DNA from: Pseudoxanthomonas sp. PXM03
GTDB taxonomy: Bacteria; Pseudomonadota; Gammaproteobacteria; Xanthomonadales; Xanthomonadaceae
Assembly: GCF_014852005.1 (NCBI RefSeq)
Contig: NZ_JACVAU010000001.1
Coordinates: 828,001 to 892,000, forward strand
Reading direction: 5' to 3'
DNA: 64,000 nt
The notes beneath the pieces are model-generated. The model searched no databases, was not told the DNA's origin, and saw only the letters and a list, made by a program, of their open reading frames with translations. Below, one piece after another: positions 25,301-33,739 of this stretch. The position numbers and the translations under genes are program-made. Every line of letters starts with the position of its first letter. The stretch's first letter is position 1.

Positions 25301-28300
25301 TCAATCCTGCGGCAGAGATGCGGGTGGCGTGGCGAGCGGATGATGTGGGCCGCGCAACGCGAGGTTGCCGCGACGGACCAGCTCGCCGGGGTCGCGGCGC
25401 AGCAGGTCGGGATCGAGCGGAGGCAATGGCAACGTCGTGGCTTCGTAGAGCGCCCAGCCATTGCGACCGTTCGCCTTCACCTCGTACAGCGCGCGATCCG
25501 CCAGCGAGACCAGCTGTTCCCAGCCCAGCAGGTCGGGCGCGGTCGCGAAGGGGGGATAGCCGATCAGGCCCAGGGAGGCGGTCACCTGCAGGTGCGCGCC
25601 GGCCACTTCGATCGGGTGTGCGGCGATGGCGGTGCAGATGCGCCGGCCCAGCGCGTGCAGCTCGTGCCGCGGCATCGGCCTGAACACCATCAGGAATTCT
25701 TCCCCACCCCAACGGATCACGTAGTCGCCGTCGCGCGACAGCGTGCGCAGCCGATGCGCGACGGTCTGCAGCACGTGGTCACCCGCCTGGTGGCCATGGC
25801 CATCATTGATCGACTTGAAGTGGTCGATGTCCAGCAGCGCGAAGGCCAGCACGTCGACTCCGGCCGCGAAGCCGGGCATGCGCTGGTAGTACGCGATATC
25901 GGCGGGGAGCTGCCGGGTCAGATAGCGACGGTTGTGCAGGCCGGTCAGCGGGTCGGTGAGGCTGATGGCTTCCAGTTGCCGGTTGGCCTGCTGCAGGTCC
26001 CGCGTGCGCTGCTGCACGAGCCGTTCCAGTGCGATGCGCCGGTTGTGGTGGCGTCGCAGCACCCAGCGGTTGGAAAGCACCACCAGGATTGCCAGGCTGA
26101 CCGCCACCAGCAGGTAGAACCATGCGCTCTCGTAGAAGTACGGAGCGATGGAGAACGACTGCGTGGCGGCGGCACGGCCGGATACGCCACTGTTGTTGGT
26201 GCCGATGACCTCGAACACGTAACGTCCGGCGGGCAGGTTGGTATAGGTCGCGCTGCGCTGGTGGGGGTCTTCCAGCAACCGCCAGTCTTCGTCGTAACCC
26301 TTCAGGCGATAGCGGATGTCGATGTGGTCCGAGGCCTGGAAACTGAGGGTGGTGAACTCGAAGCGCAGGTCGCGCGCCGCACTGGGCAGCGACCAGTCGG
26401 CGGCGGGATCCGCCGGGCGCCACTTGCCCTGGACCTGCACGCGTTCGACCACCGATTCGGGCACGTAGGCGTTGGCCAGGTCCTGGTCCGTCGCCATCAC
26501 CACCACGCCGTCGCGCGTGGGCAGCCATAGTGCGTTGTCGACCAGGAATCCGCGGCTGTTGCCGGCGCCATTGCAGCAGTCCCCCTTCTGGCCTCCGTGG
26601 CGGTCGCCACGTTCGTTGAGCAGCGTCCTGGCGTTGACGCGCACGCCGGGATCTTCGGTGGCGGCCAGCAGGTCCGCGACGGCGACCCGGTAGATCCCGC
26701 GCAGGCCACCGACCCAGAGGAATCCGCTACCGTCCTCGCCAAAGAAGAACGCGGCGTTCGCGGGAATGCCGCGCTGCTTGTCCAGGCGCGTCCAGCGCTG
26801 GCCGTCGAACAGGAGCAGCATTTCCTCCGACAGCGTGCCTGCCACCCATTGCCCACCGGCGAGTTCATGCAATGCGACGATGTGCGGCGCGTCCAGGCCG
26901 GTGCCGCCAAACGGGATTGCGAGCAACTGCTCGTCGACGAACTCGTACAGGCCGCTCTGCGTGCCGACCAGCAGGCGGCCGTCACGGGTTTCCAGCAGTA
27001 CGCGCACGCGGATGTCGCGCAGGCCCGCCTGTTCGGCGTAGCGGTGCAGCCGGTCTCCGCCATCCCAGCGGTACAGCCCGGTGCTGGTGGCGAACCAGAG
27101 CCGTCCGCTCCGGTCCCGCACGATGCCGTTGACCTGCGCGGTGTCCATCGCCGCCAGCACGCGCGGGCGCTGCACGCGTCCGTCGCGGTAGAGCGCGGCG
27201 CCGTTGCGCGTTCCGATCCACGTCTGCCCGTTCTCGGGCAACAGGCTGTAGGCGGCGGGGTGCGGCAGTGCACGTCCCGGTATCAGCGTGCGGAAACGGC
27301 CGCTTTCCAGCACGCTCACGCCATCGTCGCTGCCGACCCATGTTCGGCCATCAGGTGCACGTGCGGCCGACCACAGCAGTGGCTGGACGAGCCCTTCAGC
27401 GCGGCTGTATCGGCGTGTCCAGCCGTTCCAGGCACGGCTGACGCCTTCGTTGTTGCTGCCCAGCCACAGGTTCGATTCGCGGTCTTCGTAGAGCGCGCGG
27501 ATCTCCGCCAGCGGACCTTCGGCGCGGATCCGTTCCAGCAGTCGGCCTTGGCGAAAGCGGTAGAGCGTGTCGCGCGTGCTCGCCCACAGGATGCCGTCGC
27601 GGTCCTCGTGCAGTGCCTGCACGCCGCCGCTCACCGGCGCGACTTCGCCATGCCGCTGCCAGTGGCGGCCATCGAACACGAACAATCCGGTACCGCACCC
27701 GGCCCAGAGCCGTCCATCGTGGCGTGCCAGCGAGGTGATCGCGTCCGCGGAGACGTTGCCGGGCAGTGTCAGCGTGCGTTCGCCTGAGCCATCGAAGACG
27801 TGCACCCGTCCGCGGCTACCGACCCACAGCGTCCCGTCAGCGTCGACATGAAGGGCCAGCGCGCCGCCGTCCTCGATCCGGTGGAGGGTCTGCAGGCGGT
27901 GACCAACGACCACCATCACGCCCCGGTTGGAGGCCACCAGCAGCCTTCCGCGGGCATCGCGCGCCAGCGCGTTCACGTCCACCACGCCCGGTGCTTCGCC
28001 GTCGGCCAGGGCCAGCGGCGTGACCTGGTTGCCTTCGCGCACCGCCAACCCCTGTGGCGTGCCGATCCACAGGCGTCCTTCGTCGTCGGTGTGCAACGCC
28101 TCGATCCACGTGCTGGGCAGGCCGGGCGTGTTGTCCAGGTCGAAGTTGGTGAAACGCACCCCGTCGAAGCGGCTGAGTCCGGCCTGGGTGCCTAACCAGA
28201 GGTAGCCCGGCCGGTCCTGGGCGATGGCCAGGACGCTCAGCTGGGGCAGGCCCTGTTCCAGCGCCCAGTGATTGCGCACGTAGTGGTGGAACGACTTGGA

Positions 28301-28339
28301 GGGGTCGAGCGCCTGTGCCGGCGGACAAAGCCCCGCCAT
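25301..28339 (-). CDS. Periplasmic-propeller sensor diguanylate cyclase
   Basis: A 1012-residue signalling protein: about twelve 'two-component regulator propeller' repeats (WIGTPQGLAV, WLGTQAGLSRFDG and similar), a Y_Y_Y domain (residues about 660-725, with GRYVFEVIGTNNSG), a membrane helix (about 735-755, YLLVAVSLAILVVLS), a coiled linker (RRIALERLVQQRTRDLQQANRQ, split here only for description) and a C-terminal GGDEF domain. The active site is GGEEF and the inhibitory I-site RDGD lies five residues before it. It should make cyclic di-GMP in response to an extracytoplasmic ligand. No ATG, GTG or TTG exists upstream, although an in-frame signal-peptide-like stretch does (see findings). Divergent from the XRE gene. 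Confidence 0.9.
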   Translation of the reverse strand: MAGLCPPAQALDPSKSFHHYVRNHWALEQGLPQLSVLAIAQDRPGYLWLGTQAGLSRFDGVRFTNFDLDNTPGLPSTWIEALHTDDEGRLWIGTPQGLAVREGNQVTPLALADGEAPGVVDVNALARDARGRLLVASNRGVMVVVGHRLQTLHRIEDGGALALHVDADGTLWVGSRGRVHVFDGSGERTLTLPGNVSADAITSLARHDGRLWAGCGTGLFVFDGRHWQRHGEVAPVSGGVQALHEDRDGILWASTRDTLYRFRQGRLLERIRAEGPLAEIRALYEDRESNLWLGSNNEGVSRAWNGWTRRYSRAEGLVQPLLWSAARAPDGRTWVGSDDGVSVLESGRFRTLIPGRALPHPAAYSLLPENGQTWIGTRNGAALYRDGRVQRPRVLAAMDTAQVNGIVRDRSGRLWFATSTGLYRWDGGDRLHRYAEQAGLRDIRVRVLLETRDGRLLVGTQSGLYEFVDEQLLAIPFGGTGLDAPHIVALHELAGGQWVAGTLSEEMLLLFDGQRWTRLDKQRGIPANAAFFFGEDGSGFLWVGGLRGIYRVAVADLLAATEDPGVRVNARTLLNERGDRHGGQKGDCCNGAGNSRGFLVDNALWLPTRDGVVVMATDQDLANAYVPESVVERVQVQGKWRPADPAADWSLPSAARDLRFEFTTLSFQASDHIDIRYRLKGYDEDWRLLEDPHQRSATYTNLPAGRYVFEVIGTNNSGVSGRAAATQSFSIAPYFYESAWFYLLVAVSLAILVVLSNRWVLRRHHNRRIALERLVQQRTRDLQQANRQLEAISLTDPLTGLHNRRYLTRQLPADIAYYQRMPGFAAGVDVLAFALLDIDHFKSINDGHGHQAGDHVLQTVAHRLRTLSRDGDYVIRWGGEEFLMVFRPMPRHELHALGRRICTAIAAHPIEVAGAHLQVTASLGLIGYPPFATAPDLLGWEQLVSLADRALYEVKANGRNGWALYEATTLPLPPLDPDLLRRDPGELVRRGNLALRGPHHPLATPPASLPQD

Positions 28340-28590
28340 CCCGCCCAGCAGGGGCAGGCACCAAACCGCCAGTCGGCGCCGCCAGGACGGGCGGGCGCGG
28401 CGGGTCGTGTCCGTGTGGTCGGACAGAGCGCGTCTCCGGTAAGTAGGTTTACCAAAAAGGGTATCGGCGCGGACCCGCGTGCCTAAAGGGAAAGCGCAGC
28501 ATCGCCGCGGGCGGTGTCGGCCTGGTGTCGGGTTCTTGTCGTGGTACCGGGACGGTCCTCCTCCGACGCTTACGGCTCACCTACACTGGC

Positions 28591-29025
28591 ATGGACCCTG
28601 AAACCATCATGGACATGAAACTGAACGCGGAACGGATCCGAACTCTTAGGGAACAGCGCGCATGGTCGCAGGAGCATCTGGCGACGGTCGCCGGGCTGAG
28701 CACGCGGACGCTGCAGCGGATCGAGGCAGGCTCGGCAGCATCCCAAGAAACGTGCATGGCATTGGCTGCGGCTCTGGACGTACCAGTGCGTCTGATCGCC
28801 GGGACTCAGCTGCCAACCGACATCTCTACGGGGCCTTCGCTGCCCAAGCCGGCGAGCGCCGCGTCTTCATGGCTCATGCCCGCCGTGCTGCTTGTGTGCT
28901 TGCTTGTCTGGTTTGGGTATTCCATCGGCAAAGGCATGGCCGAGCGCGACAACCGGGCGACAGCTGACTGCGATCGGGACAGCGCGGCGTGTGAGCCGTC
29001 ACGCCGCGATGCTGGCGCTCGATGA
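28591..29025 (+). CDS. XRE-type HTH regulator with C-terminal membrane helix
   Basis: A 144-residue protein. Residues 9-62 form a Cro/C1-type helix-turn-helix (IRTLREQRAWSQEHLATVAG, then LSTRTLQRIEAG), and one hydrophobic segment at about 91-111 (WLMPAVLLVCLLVWFGYSIG) follows. Membrane-tethered regulators of this build often receive signals from a partner membrane protein, but none is adjacent. Several in-frame ATGs exist (28591, 28609, 28615); 28591 was chosen as the longest that is still coding-like. The short charged tail after the helix would be outside. Divergent from the propeller cyclase gene. Confidence 0.75.
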   Translation: MDPETIMDMKLNAERIRTLREQRAWSQEHLATVAGLSTRTLQRIEAGSAASQETCMALAAALDVPVRLIAGTQLPTDISTGPSLPKPASAASSWLMPAVLLVCLLVWFGYSIGKGMAERDNRATADCDRDSAACEPSRRDAGAR

Positions 29026-29076
29026 CGCTGTCTCGAGGAGCGGAGTGATCGGACCGGTCCTTGTTACGTTAGCCGC

Positions 29077-29142
29077 GTAGCCCGGTAGTGCCCCAGGCTG
29101 GGCTCACGGAGCGCTGGTTTGGCTGCGCTCTACCTGGGCTAC
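29077..29142. repeat. Degenerate inverted repeat (GTAGCCC...GGGCTAC)
   Basis: Arms GTAGCCCGGTAGTGC and GCTCTACCTGGGCTAC face each other across about 35 bases. It has the form of the GTAGCCC-type intergenic palindromes common in this bacterial family. It lies in the 280-base gap after the XRE gene. Confidence 0.55.
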
Positions 29143-29153
29143 CCTGACCACAC

Positions 29154-29186
29154 CCGTTCGTGGTTCGACAGGTTCACCGCGAACGG
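29154..29186. repeat. Palindromic element CCGTTCG...CGAACGG
   Basis: Stem CCGTTCGTGGT / ACCGCGAACGG with an 11-base loop (TCGACAGGTTC). It matches the CCGTTCG...TGTCGAA...CGAACGG class of dispersed palindromes known in beta- and gammaproteobacteria (from memory). The remainder of the gap, 29187-29305, shows nothing I can assign. Confidence 0.65.
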
Positions 29187-29305
29187 GATGTCTGGGTGCC
29201 GCTCAACAGGCTGTCGTTGCCGCGTGGCCTGCATGAGGCCGGAGGCCGTATCCGGGGGACAGCATCAAGCCTGCCGAAAAAGAAGATCAGGTTTGGGCGA
29301 ACCTG

Positions 29306-29647
29306 TCAGGTGGCACCTGCATTTGCGCCCAACTCGCAGGAGACATGCTCAATTAGTCCGGTGGTGTTCCTGACGAACTCGGCCTGCAAGTCGATGCCGC
29401 ACTTGTGCGCCAGAACAATGATTGACCACAGGCAGTCAGACAGTTCATGGCCAAGCTTGGCTTTGCAGTCATCGATATGCCTGACGCCGGCATTGGCCTG
29501 GATCAGCTTTGCCAGGTCACCAACGTCTCCGACGAACCCGAGTGCCAGTTCCTCAGTGGTCCAGACGCGGCCATAACGTTTGATCTCAAGCTGCTCGTAA
29601 AGCTCGTTCAGACGCAATGCCAGCTTTTCAAGGTCGTGAAGATTCAC
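29306..29647 (-). CDS. MazG-like nucleotide pyrophosphohydrolase
   Basis: A 113-residue protein with a GTG start (29645-29647). The all-alpha NTP-pyrophosphohydrolase pattern is visible: TTEELALGFVGDVGDLAKLI in the first helix pair and KLGHELSDCLWSIIVLAHKCG in the second, supplying the acidic metal-binding residues (E, E, D). Members hydrolyse NTPs or dNTPs to monophosphates and can act in housecleaning. It starts 10 bases after the end of sdaA and reads in the same direction, so it may be the tail of that transcript. It has lower GC than the flanks and lies beside repeats; it could be an acquired gene. Confidence 0.72.
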   Translation of the reverse strand: MNLHDLEKLALRLNELYEQLEIKRYGRVWTTEELALGFVGDVGDLAKLIQANAGVRHIDDCKAKLGHELSDCLWSIIVLAHKCGIDLQAEFVRNTTGLIEHVSCELGANAGAT

Positions 29648-29657
29648 GTCATGCCGC

Positions 29658-31040
29658 CTAACACTCGATCACGTTGACCGCCAACCCACCGCGGCTGGTT
29701 TCCTTGTACTTGTCCTGCATGTCGCGGCCGGTGTCGCGCATGGTCTTGATGACCTTGTCCAGGCTGACCTTGTGCTTGCCGTCGCCGCGCATGGCCATGC
29801 GGCTGGCGTTGATGGCTTTCACTGCGCCCATCGCGTTGCGTTCGATGCACGGAATCTGCACCAGCCCGCCGATCGGATCGCAGGTCAGGCCCAGGTTGTG
29901 CTCCATGCCGATCTCGGCCGCATTCTCGATCTGGCTCGGCGTGCCGCCGAGTGCGGCGACCAGCCCGCCGGCGGCCATCGAGCACGCCACGCCCACCTCG
30001 CCCTGGCAGCCCACTTCGGCGCCGCTGATGCTGGCGTTTTCCTTGTAGAGGATGCCGATGGCCGCGGCAGTGAGCATGAAATCGAACACGCGCTGCTCGC
30101 TGTTGCCGGGACAGAAACGGTCGTAATAGTGCAGTACCGCCGGGATGATGCCGGCCGCGCCGTTGGTGGGCGCGGTGACCACGCGGCCACCGGCGGCGTT
30201 CTCCTCGTTCACCGCCAGCGCATACAGGTTCACCCAGTCCAGCACGGTCAGTGGATCTCGCATGGCGGCTTCGGGCTTGCTGGACAGTTCGCGGTGCAGC
30301 GCGGGTGCGCGCCGCGAGACGTGCAGGCCACCGGGCAGGGTGCCTTCCTCGCGGATGCCGCGCGCCATGCACGATTGCATGGCGTTCCAGATCGCGCGGA
30401 GTCCGTCGCGGATCTCGTCCTCGCTGCGCCAGGCCTTCTCGTTCTCGAACATCAGCTGGGCGATGCTCAGTCCGCTGCGCTGGCACTGGGCCAGCAACTC
30501 GTCGCCGCTCTTGAACGGATACGGCAGCGGGGTCTCGTCAGCGACGATGCGATCCACGGCGGCGTCATCCTGATTGACGACGAACCCGCCACCGACGGAG
30601 TAGTAGTCGCGCGTGGCGATCACCTCGTCCTGCGCGTCGTAGGCGGTGAAGCGCATGCCGTTGGTGTGGTAGGGCAGCTTCTGCCGCTTGTTCATCAGCA
30701 GGTCGCGTTTCTCGTCGAAGGCGACCGCGTGGGTGCCGCCCAGCAGCAGCCGCTTGTCCTTGCGGATGCGCTCCAGCGCCGGCGGGATGATGTCCGGGTC
30801 GATCTCGTTCGGGTAATGGCCTTCCAGCCCCATCAGCACGGCCTTGTCGGTGCCGTGGCCGCGGCCGGTCAGGGCCAGTGAACCGAACACTTCCGCACGT
30901 ATCCGCACCACGTCGTGCAGGCGGCCGGGTTCTTCCAGCCAGCGGGCGACAAAACGCGCGGCGGCCCGCATGGGGCCGACCGTGTGGGACGAACTGGGAC
31001 CGATGCCGATCTTGAAGAGGTCGAACGTGCTGACTGCCAT
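29658..31040 (-). CDS. sdaA: L-serine ammonia-lyase (serine dehydratase), iron-sulfur type
   Basis: A 460-residue single-chain enzyme deaminating L-serine to pyruvate. It starts [24 protein letters not shown], the hallmark of the beta domain. The alpha domain includes [33 protein letters not shown] and [16 protein letters not shown], which carry the cysteines for the [4Fe-4S] cluster. The length equals that of E. coli SdaA (454). I chose the ATG at 31038-31040; upstream codons are non-coding. Divergent from the glutaredoxin gene. Confidence 0.96.
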   Translation of the reverse strand: MAVSTFDLFKIGIGPSSSHTVGPMRAAARFVARWLEEPGRLHDVVRIRAEVFGSLALTGRGHGTDKAVLMGLEGHYPNEIDPDIIPPALERIRKDKRLLLGGTHAVAFDEKRDLLMNKRQKLPYHTNGMRFTAYDAQDEVIATRDYYSVGGGFVVNQDDAAVDRIVADETPLPYPFKSGDELLAQCQRSGLSIAQLMFENEKAWRSEDEIRDGLRAIWNAMQSCMARGIREEGTLPGGLHVSRRAPALHRELSSKPEAAMRDPLTVLDWVNLYALAVNEENAAGGRVVTAPTNGAAGIIPAVLHYYDRFCPGNSEQRVFDFMLTAAAIGILYKENASISGAEVGCQGEVGVACSMAAGGLVAALGGTPSQIENAAEIGMEHNLGLTCDPIGGLVQIPCIERNAMGAVKAINASRMAMRGDGKHKVSLDKVIKTMRDTGRDMQDKYKETSRGGLAVNVIEC

Positions 31041-31112
31041 GCCGCGTATTCTATGCCGCCGGCGCGGACAACCCTTCCCGCGTCGCAGCAGATTGCCGGA
31101 ACGAGGACCTCG

Positions 31113-31337
31113 ATGCCCCTGATCCTTTACCAGCGTGACGATTGCCACCTGTGCGATCTGGCGCTGGACGTGCTGGCCGCTTCACGGGCACCGGCGTTCG
31201 AAAGCGTCTTCATCGACCATGACGACGTGCTGGAGGCGCGTTACGGCGCGCGGGTGCCGGTGCTGCGCGACGACGCGACGGGGGCGGAGCTGGATTGGCC
31301 GTTCAGTGCGGACCGTGTGAAGGCGTGGCTGCCATGA
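31113..31337 (+). CDS. Glutaredoxin-like protein
   Basis: A 74-residue thioredoxin-fold protein of the DUF836/glutaredoxin-family type. The redox motif CHLC lies at residues 11-14 ([16 protein letters not shown]), and the cis-proline region is [14 protein letters not shown] ribosome site precedes the ATG. It overlaps the next gene by ATGA. Members are small cytosolic thiol-disulfide proteins of unclear partner. Confidence 0.85.
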   Translation: MPLILYQRDDCHLCDLALDVLAASRAPAFESVFIDHDDVLEARYGARVPVLRDDATGAELDWPFSADRVKAWLP

Positions 31338-31807
31338 ACATGCGCGCCTGGTCGCGTTGGCTTGCCTTGCTGGGCATCGCGTCCGGCAGTGCCTCGGCAA
31401 CGGATGTGGACCTGGCGAAGACGGGCCCGGGCCGTGCCGAGGCTTTCGCGTGGCAAGGCCGGACGCTCTCGCAGGTGCTGCCGGTGGACGCCATCGAACG
31501 CATCGTGCTGCTTAAAGCGGTGACCAGCGCGCCCGCCGATCTCGATTTGCGCAACCTGCGCCGCATGCTGCGCGATGCCGCCGGCGCTCCCTTGCGGACG
31601 GCGGATCACGATGGGCAGGGGTTTCTGCAACTGGGCAGCAACGACACGATCTGGGAAGCCGTCCTGCTGACGCGGGCAGGCGACGTGTTCGGTCTCGTCA
31701 TCCGTCCCGACGCTGCGGCGGCGGGGGAGGGTGCACATCGCGCCTGCCTCACGGACGAAGCGGGCAGGCGCGGGTGTTTCGGCATTCCTGCGGTGCCGGC
31801 CGGCTGA
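31334..31807 (+). CDS. Exported protein of unknown function
   Basis: A 157-residue protein with a signal peptide ([24 protein letters not shown]). No family recognised. The mature part is mixed alpha/beta with KAVTSAPADLDLRNLRRML in the centre and two cysteines near the C terminus (HRACLTDEAGRRGCFG), which could form a disulfide. It is translationally coupled to the glutaredoxin gene (ATGA), so a thiol-related role is possible, but this is inference. Converges with the YceI gene 12 bases away. Confidence 0.7.
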   Translation: MNMRAWSRWLALLGIASGSASATDVDLAKTGPGRAEAFAWQGRTLSQVLPVDAIERIVLLKAVTSAPADLDLRNLRRMLRDAAGAPLRTADHDGQGFLQLGSNDTIWEAVLLTRAGDVFGLVIRPDAAAAGEGAHRACLTDEAGRRGCFGIPAVPAG

Positions 31808-31819
31808 AGATGCCGGGCC

Positions 31820-32380
31820 TCAGGGCCTGGGTTTCAGCACCACCTTCGTGCTGATGGCCACGTCATTCGGGATGGTCGAGGTATCGGCCCAGTCACCGCC
31901 GCCGATGCCGAAGTCCAGGCGCTTCACGGTGGCCTTGCCCGTCAGTACCGGCTGAGCGCCGGGCGTCCAGGTGAACGTCAGCGTCACGGGCTTGCTGGCG
32001 CCACGCAGCGACAGCGTGCCGTCGGCTGCGTACTGGTTGCCGCCGAGCGAACGGAACCTGGTCGCCGTGTAGCGCGCCTGCGCGAACTTGCCCACGTTGA
32101 AGAAGTCGGGTGACACCAGCGTGTCGTCGCGATCCTTGTTGCCGGTCTGCGTGCCTGCAAGCTGGATGGCGACATCGAGCTTGCTGGCCGCGAGCTGCGC
32201 GGGATCGAAACTCATCGTGGTGGTGAAGCCGCCGAACTTGCCGGTGAAGGTTTCGCCCTGGTAGTTGCTGGCAAAGACCAGCGTGGAGCCGGGGGCCTGC
32301 ACGTAGTCGGCGGCCATGGCCGGCGCGCTGGCCAGCAACAGGGAAGCGAGCGCCAGGCGCGCGCGGTCAGACGGTTTCAT
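31820..32380 (-). CDS. YceI family periplasmic protein
   Basis: A 186-residue lipocalin-like protein with signal peptide MKPSDRARLALASLLLASAPAMA-A. YceI features: YVQAPGSTLVFASNYQG at the start of the mature chain, FTGKFGGFTTTMSFDP, then SPDFFNVGKFAQARYTAT and GTLSLRGASKPVTLTFTW. The fold binds isoprenoid chains such as polyprenyl pyrophosphate or quinones. It is third in an overlapping set with cytochrome b561 and a second YceI protein, suggesting a periplasmic electron-carrier function (inference). The chosen ATG overlaps the cytochrome gene's end by 14 bases. Confidence 0.92.
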   Translation of the reverse strand: MKPSDRARLALASLLLASAPAMAADYVQAPGSTLVFASNYQGETFTGKFGGFTTTMSFDPAQLAASKLDVAIQLAGTQTGNKDRDDTLVSPDFFNVGKFAQARYTATRFRSLGGNQYAADGTLSLRGASKPVTLTFTWTPGAQPVLTGKATVKRLDFGIGGGDWADTSTIPNDVAISTKVVLKPRP

Positions 32381-32975
32381 CGGGAGAATCCTGCGGTGTG
32401 GGGGAAAGGGGAGCGGAAGCAATGGCCTTGCGGCGTCCCGGCAGCATGCGCGTCAGTGTGGCATCGCCCTGGAACAGATGGTGGTAGAGCGCGGCGGCGG
32501 CATGGGCGAGCACCAGCACCACCAGCACCCAGAACAGCAGCTCGTGCGCGCCTTCGGCAGCCTCGTGCACGCCATCATCGCGGCCGGTGATGGCCGGCAG
32601 GTTGAACAGCTTGAACCACTGCAGCGGATAGCCGGCGGACGAGTTCAGCACCCAGCCCGACAGGGGAATCGCGAACAGCAGCGCATACAGCAGGACGTGG
32701 GTGATGGAGGCGATGCGCTGCTGCCATGTGGGCGTGCCGGGTGCCGGCGCAGGGGCGCCCGCGTAGAGCCGCCACAGCACACGCAGTGCGACCAGGGCCA
32801 GGATGGTCAGTCCGATGGATTTGTGCAGCGCGTAGATGTCGATCTTGCGCGGCCCGTTGGGCAGGTCGCCCATGGTCAGGCCGAGGTAGGCCATCACCAG
32901 GATCAGCACCACGATGAGCCAGTGGAACAGTTGGCTGATCGCACCCCAGCGCTGGTCGGTGTTCTTGAGGGTCAT
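32367..32975 (-). CDS. Cytochrome b561
   Basis: A 202-residue four-helix inner-membrane di-heme protein. Candidate heme-ligand histidines are in ISQLFHWLIVVLIL, IYALHKSIGLTI, ASITHVLLYALLF and LVLAHAAAALYHHLF, one per helix. It would pass electrons between ubiquinol and a periplasmic acceptor. The ATG overlaps the upstream YceI stop by four bases (ATGA). The C-terminal 25 residues are a polar tail rich in Ser/Pro. Flanking by two YceI genes is a known pairing. Confidence 0.92.
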   Translation of the reverse strand: MTLKNTDQRWGAISQLFHWLIVVLILVMAYLGLTMGDLPNGPRKIDIYALHKSIGLTILALVALRVLWRLYAGAPAPAPGTPTWQQRIASITHVLLYALLFAIPLSGWVLNSSAGYPLQWFKLFNLPAITGRDDGVHEAAEGAHELLFWVLVVLVLAHAAAALYHHLFQGDATLTRMLPGRRKAIASAPLSPTPQDSPDETV

Positions 32976-33634
32976 GGCGTCGGCTCCGGCGGTGGCGGGG
33001 AAGGCAGGATGTCGGTGTTGCGATCGTCGGCCTTGCCGTCGTGCGTGGCTTCGGCTTCGATGCGCAGTTCCACCTGGTCGCCGATCACCGACTTCCAGGC
33101 CGTGATGCCGAAATCGGCGCGGCTGATCGTCGTGGTGGCGGAAAATCCCACCGTGCGGCGGAACGGTGGCATCGGATGACGCTTGACGGCGTTCAGCACG
33201 ACATCGAGGACGATGTCGCGCGTGACGCCGCGCAAGGTCAGTTCCCCGTGCGCTCGCGCATGTGTCGCGTCGATGGGCTCCACGCGCGTGGACACGAAAT
33301 GCGCTTCGGGATGGTCTTCGGCATCCAGCAGGGATTTCGCCAGCGTGGCCTTGTTCCAGTCCGCGTCGCCCAGGTCCACGCGCGTCAGCGGCACGCGCAC
33401 ATCGACGCGCGCTCGCGTCCAGTCGCCGGGATCGAAAACGAGGGTACCGGTGCTGCCGGAGACAGTGCCGATGGCGTGCGAGAAGCCGGCGTGGCTGATG
33501 GCGAACATCACCCGTGTATGCACCGGGTCCAGCCGGTACTCGGCCAGTGCCTCGCGCGCGGACGCGGCCGCCGGCAGCAAGGCCGCGAGGCAGAGGGCGC
33601 GCAACAACAGGCGGCGGGAGGACGATCCGGGCAT
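32972..33634 (-). CDS. YceI family periplasmic protein
   Basis: A 220-residue protein with a signal peptide (MPGSSSRRLLLRALCLAALLPAAASA-R). YceI signature: YRLDPVHTRVMFAISHAGFSHAIGTV, LLDAEDHPEAHFVST, HGELTLRGVTRDIVLDV and VGFSATTTISRADFGITAWK. It is more canonical than the second copy at 31820-32380. A proline-rich tail ends the protein. An ATG at 33661 would add nine residues, but the shorter form gives the better signal peptide. First gene of the YceI-cytochrome b561-YceI operon. Confidence 0.92.
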   Translation of the reverse strand: MPGSSSRRLLLRALCLAALLPAAASAREALAEYRLDPVHTRVMFAISHAGFSHAIGTVSGSTGTLVFDPGDWTRARVDVRVPLTRVDLGDADWNKATLAKSLLDAEDHPEAHFVSTRVEPIDATHARAHGELTLRGVTRDIVLDVVLNAVKRHPMPPFRRTVGFSATTTISRADFGITAWKSVIGDQVELRIEAEATHDGKADDRNTDILPSPPPPEPTP

Positions 33635-33739
33635 GGGGACGGATTCTAGGGGCCGGCCCATGAAGATACCCCGCTTGCGCGTGCAACGGTCCGTTGCGAC
33701 GATGCCCGAGGGGCAACCAGGGAATGAAGGCGGGCAGGA

